Source of the DNA: Chromera velia
Taxonomy: Eukaryota > Sar > Chromeraceae
Length of the DNA stretch: 47,715 bases
Direction: 5' to 3'
Assembly: GCA_018398765.1 (NCBI GenBank)
Contig: JAHBMJ010000074.1
Span: forward strand, 10,001 to 57,715
This document shows, piece by piece, positions 35,631 through 44,999 of this stretch. The position numbers and the translations under genes were made by a program. Each line of letters opens with the position of its first letter. Positions within the stretch are counted from its first letter, which is position 1. Below the pieces are notes generated by a model. That model ran no database searches. It had not been told where the DNA came from and saw only the letters and a program-made list of their open reading frames with translations.

Positions 35631-37017
35631 CAGAAAGAGAGACCAGACAGACAAATGGACTGTTTGGTGTCTTGTTTTTTTCTTTCTAGACGGAGAGACA
35701 CACAGACAGGCTTTGTGACTTCTTTTTTTCATTTGTCTTTCTTTTTCCTTTTGAAAAAGAAATACAGACGGACAGACAGACAGACAGAGCAACAGAACCG
35801 CAGAGATGGAAGAGGACATGTGTGAGAGAGAATCCGTGACGTGCAAAACAGGAAACGCAAGTTTGCCAACGGCACACAAGGCTCCAAAGCCGCATTTTGG
35901 ACACTGACGCAAGAAAAAATACATCAAACAAACATGCAAGAACTTTGCCGTGAACGAAAGAGAGCAGGACAGTCGATCAAATCAGCCGCACGTGTTGCCT
36001 GCCTGCCTGACTAGCCCTCGGTCACTCTCTCAGTCAGACTTTTTGCTGGTGCTTTTGTTCTGTCTGTCTGAGAAGTCTGCCCCGTCCGCTGTCTGCATGA
36101 GTGAGAATTTTCGCCTCATGCATTTGCCTGCCCTTCCCCTGCCCGTCCTCTTCTCGTCTCCTCTCGTCTCGTCTCGTCTCACCCAGTGAGCAGGCTGTGA
36201 AGCTCCACCAGACAACTCCTAGAAGTGGGATCTTCGAGCGAAGACTAAAAGTTTTCTCGTCGAGTTGGAATCCGATCTTCTGCATGGATGGACAAGAAGA
36301 ATGGAAGGAGGAAGGAAGGAAGGAAGGAAGAAGTGGAAAGCGGAACAGGAGGACACGGAGGACAGGCTTTGGACCAATTCTTTTTTTGTTCTCATAAATG
36401 ACACGTTCCCAGTGACGAGGCAGCATGCATGTAAATCAACGAACACTTTTTACAGACCCCCCACACGTAGAGCAAACAAAGAGAAGCGACGTTTCTTGAA
36501 TGAAGCTGCTCAACAAAAGTGTCCTATTCACAGCTCTGTGATGCATGTATGTGCATATACACAAAACGGACGACTGAGAATCACAATTCTCGGTTTTGTT
36601 TATTTTTTCTTTCTTTCAATAGCCCGCTGTCTCACTTCTCGTTCTAAGATTTCGTGACGTCATTTTTTTTCATAGGCGTCATCCAAACAGAGGAGATGCT
36701 AAGCACGCGACTGAAAGAAACTCTTTGAGAAAAAATAAGGCAAGCACACGGCCCCACGCGGCTACTGCACACAAAATTGAAAGGAAAAGCGAAATGACAG
36801 ACAGACAGACAGACAGACAGACGGACAGACTATATATTTCTTCTTCTTCTCCCTCCTTTTCTTCATGAACACAATAGACAAAAAGAAAGAGAGAACAAAG
36901 ACAAAAGAACGTCACCAACAATCAAACAGCTTGGGCAGGGGGCCCGAAAGGTGAGAGTTAAGACAGACAGACAGACAGACAGACAGATAGACAAAGAAAG
37001 AACGAATGAACGAACAA

Positions 37018-37057
<40 letters not shown>

Positions 37058-37109
37058 AAAAAAAAAGAAAGGAAAGAAGGAAGGAGAGGAAAGAGAGAAA
37101 GAAGGAGAA

Positions 37110-37141
<32 letters not shown>

Positions 37142-38223
37142 AGAAACGGACGCACCGCCACGTCACCTCCGTGAATCGGAACGTTACACATCCACTCTAG
37201 CAGCAGCGCCAATCCCGCCCCACGGTAAAGTGCAAAGATGGGCTCTCCACCAAGTCTGCCGGCAAGCTGGACCGCCAGTTCATTTCTCTGTGCCTTCTTC
37301 TCCAGAATCGCTTTTTTTAGCTCGGCAGCGCTCTGAGCAGGCTTCCCCCCTCCCCCCCCCGACGCTGAGGCCCCGTCGCCCTCTTTCTCCTTCTCTTTTT
37401 CTTCGAGCGCGTGCAGCTGGAACTGAGCCTGCATCACTTCGCTTCTGATTTTGCGCCAACGGAGGAGGAGGAAAAGTAAAGTGAAATCCGTGCCTGACAT
37501 CAGTAGTAATATCTGCAAGGAAAGGGTGCGTGCGGGCAGAGGAGGAGAGACAGGAAGGACGGAAGGAAGGAAGGAAGGAAAGAAGGAAGAAAAGAGCGCC
37601 TCGTCCGTCTATGCATTCGAACGGTTTCAAGTCAAGAAGACACATGTATGCATGCAGACGGCATCCATCCTCTGAAATTTCACAGTAAAAAAACAGATAA
37701 ACAGATGCATCCATGCATGCTGCATGCATGCATGCATATGGGGGGTACGCGTGCACCAAGGGACACGCACAGGAGAGCTCACAGGAAGGAGCACACGGAC
37801 ACTCACTTGACGCATCGATCCACCACATTGATACATTGATTGATTGATCGAGAAATGCAGCAGAGAGAGCGAGAGAGAGCATCCATCCCTCCATCCATCC
37901 AATCTCTGTCTCTCTTCTTCTTCTCTCTGTGTGTTGCTTTCACAGTCGGCGGGCAGGACTCAATGAACGACCGACCGACCGACCGAACGGACTCACGACG
38001 ACTGATCGAACGAAGCAGAACAAGTGGAGTGGAAAGAATTAAGGATCGAGAGAGAGAGAGAGAAGAGAGACGGACCGCTTGAAGGATTTGCCGCTTCACT
38101 TCTCTTTGGGCGATGGGAAAAAGATGCTGCGAGTCCTTCCACAGGGACCTCAGGTCGTGAAGGGGAGCTCGAGGCAGACCCCATGGAAGCGGCTTCGAGA
38201 CTCTGCACACAAACGCACGCACA

Positions 38224-38273
<50 letters not shown>

Positions 38274-39677
38274 CGTCATTTATCCAACATTTTCAGAAGA
38301 AAAGACCGTTGACACATGTGCATGCACGCATGTGTAAGCACATCGTGTGTAAGCACATCGTGTGTGCTTTATCAGTATCTCCAACGAACAGCGACTCCAG
38401 CTGACAGGGAGGGACGCACAGCGAGGAAAGGCCGAAATGGGACACCCGACCTTCAGACTCACTCGCTCACTGACTCACTCGCATATTTCCTCCCGGAACT
38501 TTTCCTGTTCAGTCTCGATTTCCGCCGTCCGCTTTTCAATTTCCGTCACGCTCGCCTTGTCGGTGTACATCTGGAAGGGCTCCCAAGTTTCGGTATCATG
38601 GTGTCCTGCAACACACACACCCCTCCCCCACAGAGAGAGGGAGAAAGAGAGAGAGAGAGATGAATGAATAATTGAATCGGGCATTCAATCAATCCTCTTC
38701 TGCCCTGGACAAGAATTTAAGAATAGCTTGCTTGTTCGATCAGTGCTCTCACGTGTTGTCTCTTTCTTTCCTCCAAGGTTGGCTGGCGAGCTCGCGCTTG
38801 AACGAACGCGCAGGCCTACCCTCAGAAAGGGAAAGGAAGGGCAAGGCAGAAAGAACAGAGAAAAGATCGAAAGCGTTGTTGCTTTAGAGAGAAAAGGGAG
38901 GTTGGGAGAGCTGTGGTGAACGTGTTCATTCATTCATTAATTCATCATGTAGCCAGCCAAGCAGGCAGGAGTTCCTAGACGGACGTCTGACGGGTTGGTC
39001 GGTCGGTGGATATAGCTATCCACAAATAGATAGATGGACTCACGAGGAGACACGGCGGGAAGAGAGGACAGCAGATCAGGGCAGAGGAGAGACACATAAA
39101 TAAGGTCTTTGTCATGGAGAAACACCGACAGGTTTTTTAACGATATTTGCCTGCCAGCATTCGGCACGCCTCCCTGCTCTCCACTGCACGAACCAAACTA
39201 AGTGTTCCCCCGTCCTGAAAATGTCACACACTGATCAAAAGATAGTCGTCATTGATTCATTCATCCGTTCTGGCTCACTCACTCACTCACCTTTCTCTGC
39301 GAAGCGCATGCAGGATAGAGGACCCCACAGAGGTTGCATGTCAGGGTCTTGTGTGTAATCAATCGGCCCCCGTCGCTGCTGCTGGAAAAGTTTGAGGATC
39401 GGTTCGTCCTCCTTTGGGGCCTTCCCTGGGGGGTGGCGCCTGTGGGGCTTGTAAAAATGCTGAATCAGGCGGGGCTTCCGGGCACCCTCCAGCCAGGGAC
39501 TCCCGGGACACACCTGGAAAGAAAGAAAGGAAAGAAAGGAGAGAGAGTAAGCAAGTACCAAGAAGGAAGCCAGGTGGCAGACAGACAGAGAGAGAGAGAG
39601 ACCCAAAGACTGAAAGAAAAAGGAAGACACAGACACACAGAGGTAGGAGGAAAGAGGCAGACTCAAACGCAGAGACC

Positions 39678-39711
<34 letters not shown>

Positions 39712-39857
39712 AAGATTACATTATTTCATTCCCTCCACTTCTTCATGAGCAGACAGACTGTATGTTTTTTCTTCTCCCTTCTTTTCTTCATGTACATAAC
39801 AGACAAAAAGAACAGACAGACCATATGTTTCTTCTTCTTCTCCCTCCTTTTCTTCAT

Positions 39858-39890
<33 letters not shown>

Positions 39891-41563
39891 AAATCAACAC
39901 CGATCGATAGCAGAAGAGAGGGAAGGAGGGGAGAACGAACGAAGACAGAAAGAGAAGGACGGAAGAAACGCAGATAGATAGAAAGAGAAAGACTGGCAAA
40001 CAAAAGAAAGGAAAAAGAAAAGGACAGCAAGGCAGACAGACAGACCGGACGTGCAACCGAGGGAGGTCCAAATGCGAAGGGGCGACCGGCAGAGGACCCG
40101 AGGCCCGTAGGAGGATAGGGGAGAACAGAGCCGAAGGGTCCCATTACGTCCAGCTTCCTTTCGGTAGCACTTCTGCAGGCAGGAAGGCAGGTATTGGGGG
40201 TCATGGAAAACGTGTGTGTCCACTTTCACCCGATCATTCTTGATTCGTTTTACTTCTGCATGCTAAAGTGTCTCTCTCATGCAGGTAAAGTGCTTTTCTT
40301 TTGTTGATCTATCGGCAAGAAAGAAACCTTTCGAAGGAGACGGGCAAGCGATTTTCTGCTTCATCAGAAACCAAAGAGAAAAAAATCATTCATTGTTAGT
40401 TGGTTCCCTCCCTCTCTTTCCATCCCCTCGTCCCTCCCCCTCTTTTTTCGTTCGATCGATCGAGCACGAGAACGAGGAAAGAGAACGAGGGCGCAAGGAC
40501 TCCCGGGGAGAATAGAAAGACTACATGATCCGTGGTTGCAGTGGCGGGGGCTGAGGAGGAAAGAAAGCACGCACGACATCTTAAGAATAGGTCGACGTGA
40601 CAAACGGGGGAAACACGGAAAGGCAATGGATGAGAAAGAGAGAGACGACAGCCACATGGAGCCAGCGCGTAGACAGACAGACAGACAGACAGACAGACGG
40701 AAACACAGGAGGAGGCTGACTGTCTGTTCACTTCTCGGCTTTCACTCATTCACACCAGTCAGCTAGAGAAACAGAAACAGCCGCACAGGAAAAGAAAGAA
40801 TGACGAACTGACAGGCCGCTAGAATAAGGCGGATGAATACTCATGCAACACGGAAACCCAAGATGACAAAGACAGCATTGAAATACACTTTCAGGGGCCC
40901 AAAACAAAACATTTATTCCTTCCTTCGGTCTCTGTTGAATTCAGATTACACTGATCGACTCACTTGTGAAGCATTTGCATGAGTGACAGATCTTTTCCCG
41001 TTTGCCTTGCCTCTTGCAGTCGTTCCCTCTCTTCAGAATCAATTTCCCCGACCCCCACACTATTCCGTCCCACCAGCTTGCTGCCCTCTCCCTCTCTCTC
41101 TGTTGGAACAGGGCCCTCCCCCCCGGAGGATGCCCCCAGCTGCTGCCCGGCACCCAAGCCCTCCCCAGAAGACCCCTCAAGCACACCTATGCTTTCATCC
41201 CCTCCCTCGAGCCCCCCAGGCACAGATACCGCAGCGAATGTGTTCCGTTTCTTCGCCACCGTTCCCTGAGGGGAAGGACTCGGGGGCATGCCGGCGGAGC
41301 CCTTCGACACAGGCGGGGCCCTTTCTCTCTTCAGGTCCCGCAGAGCCTCACGAAGAATCAAAACCGGCACAGAGCTCGCACCGCCGTCTGAACAACAGAA
41401 GGAAACAGAAGGAAGTGATGCATTAATGATGCAGGCTTCCTTACGACATTTACACTCACTCATTCGTGGCAAGGTGGAGAGACGGGGAAGGAAAAGCGGG
41501 GGAGATCGACGGGTTCAAATGCAAACGACGACAAAACACATCATACTCACGACGCACGCACAC

Positions 41564-41617
<54 letters not shown>

Positions 41618-41727
41618 GGAGAGAAACTGACATATCACTTTGTCGACATCCTTCATAGGAAGACTCAAGTCGCCCATATCTTCCTCGAGCCTGCATGAGA
41701 GCGCACACATTCACAAACAAACGCACG

Positions 41728-41769
<42 letters not shown>

Positions 41770-44558
41770 TCTATATATAGAGAGAGAGAGATACAGATAC
41801 ACACAAACATGCGTCCACCTCTTTGTGGATGCATGCATGTTCACAAAAGCTTTCGACACAAGAAAGACATCGACGGACCAAATCCTCGGCCACCAATGCA
41901 ACCACACACTTCGCGCAGCACGGGCCTTCTCATTAATTAGTTCCTGTGCAGGGAGGGAGCACCACCCGTCCGACTCATTGATCGACCGACCGACTGACCG
42001 ACCTTTCTTCGTCGTTGACTTCTCGCTCCATCTCTTCAATCTCCTGCTCTGCCGTCCATCTCCTCCAGGTCTCCCGCTCTGTCTCCAGCTTTTCTCTCTC
42101 TCTCTTCTTGCTGCCGTTTTTGCGGTCGGATGAGTGGAAAGAATTTTGGAGGGAGGAGCAGGGGGCTGTCACTCTGGAGTTGTTGTTCAAATGAGAATCT
42201 AAAAAGACGGGTGCTGAAGAAGAAGAAGAAGAAGGCAGGAGCGTCCCTGTCCCAATTGCCCCAACCACAAAACAAGAATTCGCGGCAGCACTTCTACTGC
42301 TGCTGTCTTCGATTCCCCCCGACTCTCTTTTTCTTTTTACTCCTCTGCTGTCACTGATATCCTCATCTGTGACGACAGACTCTCTGCCGGCTTCCACCTG
42401 CCCCCCTTGTCGCTTCACTCTGTCCCTTCGGCCTTCCCGCCTCTCCAACTGGTGTGTCTTTGTCTTTGCGCATGGCCAAGATGCACCTGGTGAAAGTGAA
42501 ACCAGTGCGTCGAGAATGGGTCGAAGAGACCGGAGGAACATCCTCTGGGTGATGGCAGAAACATCCAATGCTCCCCCATGCACAACATCCGAGACTCTCT
42601 GTTGCTGCTGCGGCTGCAAAACCCTTGTGTCCGCTCCATCCTTCAACAATGTGATTCGGGCTCCATGGGCCTTCGCAATGTCCCCCCCTTCTCCACCCCC
42701 CCCTGTGGCTCTCAGGCACACACCCATGTAGAATCTCTTCACTGCGACAGCGTGAACAGCAGCAAGTGCCGCTTTCCTCGTCGTCTCCGCCTCAGTCTCG
42801 ACAAACCCCAACCCCCCAAATTGATACCCCAGCAAACCGCTCCCCGCTAAAACCGCACTGCTGCTGTAACTTCCTAGAGCCTCCTCTCGAGGTTGCGGTG
42901 TTGGCATCGGCCCCCGGTCCAGCACCTCAGCAGCGACGGGGGCACTGCTGGAGGGCTGCTGCTGGTCGGGGTTGTGCATGGGTGAGCGCACTGGGGGGGC
43001 GGGTAGAATGTCACAGGGGAAGAGGGGTTCTAGCTCGGCCTCCTCGTCGTCCATCTCCCCTAAGGGGGGCGGGGGGGGATCGGGAGGATGAGGGAAAGGG
43101 CGCCCTCCCGGGGGGGAAGCCGTCTGGGCTATGTGGTCGTTTGCTTGAGCTCTCCCTAGTGCTGCCGTGTTTTGGTGGGGGGGGGGGAAACTAGAGGGGG
43201 CAGATGGGGCAGCCTCCAGGCCAAGTTGATGAGCCTGAAGGGGGACCATCGACGAAGAAGAAGCAGCAGCAGCAGAAAAGGAATTGTCAATCGGCATTCC
43301 TGATGGTTGAGGCACAACCCCTCTTGCGCAGCTGCCGTTTTTCCTCCTCTGCGTCAACTCTTTCAAGTTCTTCATAAGCATCTGCCTCCTCGAGTGTCTG
43401 CACAGACGCAAAGATACTGACGCCTTCCACCTTCGCTCCTCAGCCACATCTGTGGACATCCACAGTGCCTCTTGTACCATCACATCGTGCCGAGAGAGCG
43501 CAGGGTAAGCTGAGGGCTCAACATGAACATTTTTCAATTCCGCGTTGGCATTAGCGATAGCGAAAGGAGTCGCTGGGTCGGCGTAATTGGGTATCTGCTG
43601 CTGCTGCTGGAACTGCTGGTGGGACGATGAGGCCAGAGAAGCGGAACCTCCAGAACTTCCCCGGGGGGCAATCGAATGAGGGGGATGAGAATATCCCCCG
43701 GGGCCCCCCTCGCTCTGCTCTAGAGGAACTCCCACAGTCAGACTCGGACGGCCGTGAAGGGCCCCGCTCGGCTGAACTGAGTGATGACCTCCTGCTGCTG
43801 CTGTGCCAATACCCCCCCCCGCTCCGTGCGAGTGCCCCCCATGGAGGTTCCCCACATGGACATTGGCTGTGCCCCCATGCCCATGCCCCCCATGCGAATT
43901 TGTGCTTCCCCCATGGACGGGGCGGGAGACAACCATTCCTCCTCCTCCGCCTCCCGCACCCCCGTGTCCTCCGTGTGCGGGTTGTTGTCCGTGACCCCCC
44001 TGTCCCTGTAGGTGCATGGGGGGGGCACTTGGATGATGATGCTGCATCATGGGGCCTGCCTGATAAGAAGAACCTGTGTGTGGTTGTTGCGACGGCGCGT
44101 GTGTGTAGTTGTTGGATGAGGATGCAGCTGGGGGGATGGCGGAAGTCGGAGGAGGGAGATGCGGATTGCGGTGGGCGCTGTCTTGCAGGGATGAGGCACC
44201 TGTGTGTGTGTGCTGTCCCCCGTGAGGCTGGGTCTGCACCGGCCCCATCCGGGAACTCCCTCCAGCACCGACACCTGCCCGGCTCCTTCCGCCCCCTGAG
44301 GAATGATTCGCCGCATTTGCCCCCCCTGCTTGTGCAGTCTGGTAGCCGGGATGGCCCCCACCGAAGCCTGCAGGCACATGCGGCCGGCAGGAATAAAGGA
44401 ACAATAAAAAAGAGAACAAGACAAATGCAGGTAAGTTGGGAGGGAGGGAGGGAGCAAGGCAGAAAGAAGGGAGATGCAGAAGAGAGGGATCGATGGAGAG
44501 GAGAGAGAGCTCGTGCTGGTCCTGCGAACTTCTTTTTATCTTCACAGTCGCTTCCGCA

Positions 44559-44596
<38 letters not shown>

Positions 44597-44941
44597 CAAT
44601 CAATCAAACAACACATAGACAGACAACCTGCAGATCCGTACAAGCAGACAGAACCCGACACATAATCAAGCGAGACTACCGACATCAAAAACTACAAGCA
44701 CAGAATTGACTGATACCAAACCAGGCATATTCACTCACTTTCCCCCCCGCGACCCTCACTCGCTCACTCACGCTCACACACACACTCACACGCATACTCG
44801 CATTCAAACAGACTCACACAGTCTCACACGCACTCACACATCTCACATACTCTTACACACTCACTCTCTGTCTCTCTCTCTCTCTCTCACACACATACCT
44901 CCGGCTGTCTGCCTTCCGCTGCCCCTTCCCCTACCGGCCCC
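23825..44941 (-). CDS. Giant HSA-domain, Q/G/S/P/H-rich protein (EAF1/p400-like layout), gene-level model
   Basis: Minus-strand exons joining with unbroken phase are 44941-44899, 44367-42003, 41690-41632, 41387-40964, 40172-40046, 39513-39287, 39183-39044, 38605-38479, 38202-38076, 37512-37162, 36279-36183, 35537-32497, 31657-31208, 30779-30114, 29251-28918, 28315-28000, 27415-27252 and 26694-23825 (TGA): 11,928 bases, 3,975 residues plus an unresolved N-terminus. An HSA-type helix (ALWMSTDVAEERRWK) lies in the second exon. In yeast, plants and animals this domain anchors actin and Arp subunits in EAF1/Vid21, p400 and SNF2-type remodellers. No SNF2 ATPase and no clear SANT/Myb repeat was recognised. 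Most of the rest is low complexity with short charged helical islands. A stop plus AATAAA inside the fourth intron offers a short form, so two genes remain possible. Function as a nuclear chromatin scaffold is inference. Confidence 0.6.
26999..27085. repeat. (CA)n (GA)n microsatellite in intron
   Basis: The run lies in the intron between exons 27415-27252 and 26694-23825, just upstream of the last exon in the gene sense. Confidence 0.95.
27252..27415 (-). CDS. Exon of the HSA-domain gene, ordered segment
   Basis: The acceptor is gcgtgcag before 27415; the donor is gttggt after 27252, chosen for phase (gtgtgt four bases later would create TGA with a candidate small exon). The peptide is well-ordered (WKVTRSWEPHEVFALEHDYF, then FRMLPDTARTSYFKNLFG), so this is one of the few probably folded parts of the protein. 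Confidence 0.6.
28000..28315 (-). CDS. Exon of the HSA-domain gene
   Basis: The acceptor ctctctgcag precedes 28315; the donor is GTCAGT followed by more GTCA units. The peptide begins CVMLEWVSPSYYHTDQERYV and continues into serine-rich, basic sequence (SSSSSSPKSRGGKRK), a possible nuclear-localisation stretch. Confidence 0.65.
28918..29251 (-). CDS. Exon of the HSA-domain gene with a duplicated acceptor
   Basis: The exon starts NEHLSVLPDPSLMAPSKKFW after the acceptor ttctgtatgcag and continues into G/S-rich sequence. A second acceptor 129 bases upstream (exon start 29380) arises from the insertion at 29195-29385. Using it would add 43 in-frame residues. The donor gtccgt at 28917 is inferred from phase. 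Confidence 0.6.
29195..29385 (-). mobile_element. Hairpin insertion flanked by a 62-bp duplication of a splice acceptor (locus 3)
   Basis: A 62-bp direct repeat (29195-29256 and 29324-29385; two mismatches) flanks a 67-bp AT-rich insert (29257-29323). On the minus, gene-sense strand the insert begins ATGCATTTACTTTCATACAG and ends AATTCTGTA; catacagaatt and its reverse complement pair across the insert, as at locus 1. The duplicated block holds tgcag plus 57 exon bases. The added 129 bases are in frame and stop-free; the extra peptide includes the hydrophobic run INVLFVLNLCIKF. Confidence 0.85.
30114..30779 (-). CDS. Exon of the HSA-domain gene, polyglutamine-rich
   Basis: The acceptor caactgcag precedes 30779; the donor gtaaga follows 30114, with phase 0 at both ends (222 codons). 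It contains poly-Q, poly-A and proline-rich stretches, and ends with a short ordered segment (GLVFIPVPILPPILEAVKND). Confidence 0.7.
31208..31657 (-). CDS. Exon of the HSA-domain gene, S/Q-rich with helices
   Basis: The acceptor gtgcag precedes 31657; the donor gtacgt follows 31208 (150 codons, phase 0 to 0). It starts ARQQTGLLTCLTSAWRDAER, then poly-Ser and poly-Gln, then a basic helix (TLQQMRAAKRRLLFDRALQR). Confidence 0.7.
31974..32190. repeat. (CAGA/CAGG)n microsatellite in intron
   Basis: About 215 bases of mixed cagacagg tetranucleotides lie in the intron between exons 35537-32497 and 31657-31208, on the acceptor side in the gene sense, where they form a long (CTGT/CCTG)n polypyrimidine-type tract. 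Confidence 0.95.
32497..35537 (-). CDS. Largest exon of the HSA-domain gene (1,013 codons)
   Basis: The acceptor tgtgtgcag precedes 35537; the donor gtcagtcagtcag follows 32497. The N-terminal part is ordered (EWSEAFRPFESIVNAAESIF, GIHEFLEEVRRTDPWLYPWV). The rest is charged or glycine/serine-rich low complexity with repeated basic patches (KRERE, KKEREK) and an internal KKEEEEEG acidic tract. It ends GNPWKRIALNEQ. No known domain was recognised. Plus-strand ORFs here are shadows. Confidence 0.7.
35538..35632. repeat. (CA)n (GA)n microsatellite
   Basis: Dinucleotide runs directly abut the acceptor of exon 35537-32497; on the gene strand they form (TC)n(TG)n ending in the cag. Confidence 0.95.
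36183..36279 (-). CDS. Short exon of the HSA-domain gene
   Basis: The acceptor catgcag precedes 36279; the donor gtgagac follows 36183. The peptide starts KIGFQLDEKTFSLRSKIPLL and continues VVWWSFTAC. Only this frame is open, and both phases fit the neighbouring exons. Confidence 0.65.
37015..37146. repeat. (GAAA)n polypurine microsatellite
   Basis: gaaagaaagaaag and ggaagg units lie just downstream, in the gene sense, of the donor of exon 37512-37162. Confidence 0.95.
37162..37512 (-). CDS. Exon of the HSA-domain gene, coiled-coil-like
   Basis: The acceptor ccttgcag precedes 37512; the donor gtggcg follows 37162 (alternative gtgacg five bases earlier gives another phase). The peptide contains a long charged helix (WRKIRSEVMQAQFQLHALEE), a glycine spacer, then AELKKAILEKKAQRNELAVQ and a well-ordered end (GLALLLEWMCNVPIHGGD). 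Confidence 0.7.
38076..38202 (-). CDS. Exon of the HSA-domain gene
   Basis: The acceptor gtgtgcag precedes 38202; the donor gtccgt follows 38076. In the phase required by its neighbours it encodes KPLPWGLPRAPLHDLRSLWK and then LFPIAQREVKRQILQA. An alternative serine-rich frame is also open here. Confidence 0.55.
38479..38605 (-). CDS. Exon of the HSA-domain gene, charged helix
   Basis: The acceptor gttgcag precedes 38605; the donor gtgagtcagtgag follows 38479. The peptide HHDTETWEPFQMYTDKASVT is followed by EIEKRTAEIETEQEKFREEI, a strong helical or coiled-coil candidate. Confidence 0.7.
39044..39183 (-). CDS. Exon of the HSA-domain gene
   Basis: The acceptor ttcgtgcag precedes 39183; the donor gtgagtcc follows 39044. 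It encodes GRQISLKNLSVFLHDKDLIY and VSLLCPDLLSSLPAVSP. The phase requires the second GTGA unit of the preceding donor. Confidence 0.55.
39287..39513 (-). CDS. Exon of the HSA-domain gene, ordered basic segment
   Basis: The acceptor tttccag precedes 39513; the donor lies in gtgagtgagtgagtgag (39290 or 39286, the latter keeping phase). It encodes ARKPRLIQHFYKPHRRHPPG, EDEPILKLFQQQRRGPIDYT and MQPLWGPLSCMRFAEKG, a probably folded region I cannot assign. Confidence 0.7.
40046..40172 (-). CDS. Exon of the HSA-domain gene, or first exon of a separate gene
   Basis: The acceptor cctgcag precedes 40172 and joins the previous exon in phase. An internal ATG at 40144 (MGPFGSVLPYPPTGLGSSAG) could instead be a start codon if the upstream HSA exons belong to a separate shorter gene. 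The donor gtctgtctg follows 40046. Confidence 0.6.
40905..40912 (-). terminator. Possible polyadenylation signal AATAAA (alternative short transcript)
   Basis: On the minus strand ggaataaatg lies about 50 bases past an in-frame TGA at 40960-40962. If the donor gtgagt at 40963 is not used, the HSA protein ends here with ..LMQMLHK. Intronic polyadenylation would yield a short isoform. Confidence 0.45.
40964..41387 (-). CDS. Exon of the HSA-domain gene (possible terminal exon)
   Basis: The acceptor gttcag precedes 41387; the donor gtgagtcg follows 40964. The peptide starts GGASSVPVLILREALRDLKR, is proline/glycine-rich in the middle and ends ERERLQEARQTGKDLSLMQM. TGA occurs just past the donor, so this exon either splices on or ends the protein. 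Confidence 0.7.
41632..41690 (-). CDS. Short exon of the HSA-domain gene
   Basis: The acceptor catgcag precedes 41690; the donor gtcagt follows 41632. It encodes LEEDMGDLSLPMKDVDKVI, continuing the acidic helix of the preceding exon (EIEEMEREVNDEE). Confidence 0.65.
41728..41790. repeat. Perfect-type palindrome (CT)n(AT)n(AG)n in intron
   Basis: A run of CT, then AT broken by ttc, then AG forms a self-complementary stretch of about 60 bases able to extrude as a cruciform or RNA hairpin. It lies in the 312-base intron between exons 44367-42003 and 41690-41632. Confidence 0.85.
42003..44367 (-). CDS. HSA-domain exon of the giant gene
   Basis: The acceptor gtgcctgcag precedes 44367; the donor gtcggtcag follows 42003. 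The exon encodes 788 residues. The first part is G/H/S/Q-rich (GGHPGYQTAQAGGANAANHS, GHGHGGTANVHVGNLHGGH). An HSA-type helix at about 43345-43490 reads VMVQEALWMSTDVAEERRWK then ASVSLRLCRHSRRQMLMKNL, matching the family pattern of W-[AM]-[ST]-D..ERRWK..A..L. A proline-rich acidic segment (EMDDEEAELEPLFPCDILP), an alanine-rich helix (TTRKAALAAVHAVAVKRFYM) and a C-terminal charged helix (ETERETWRRWTAEQEIEEME) follow. The HSA helix recruits actin and Arp proteins in chromatin remodelling and NuA4-type complexes. Confidence 0.75.
44561..44592. repeat. (CT)n microsatellite followed by (CAAT)n
   Basis: This simple repeat lies in the intron upstream of the HSA exon. Further CA, CACT and CT runs fill 44750-44895. 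Confidence 0.95.
44899..44941 (-). CDS. Small RG-rich exon of the HSA-domain gene (most upstream supported)
   Basis: The acceptor ccggacag precedes 44941; the donor gtatgtgtg follows 44899. Forty-three bases encode GAGRGRGSGRQTAG and leave one base, matching the two-base start of the HSA exon. Upstream exons are not resolved. Confidence 0.5.
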
Positions 44942-44965
44942 CTGTCCGGTATGGTCCATCTATTT

Positions 44966-44998
<33 letters not shown>

Positions 44999-44999
44999 C

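Noticed and set aside
43627-44709. 360-codon plus-strand ORF
   Set aside because: It is antisense to the HSA exon. Low-complexity GC-rich coding DNA leaves the opposite strand open, and the peptide has no natural domain character or splice logic.
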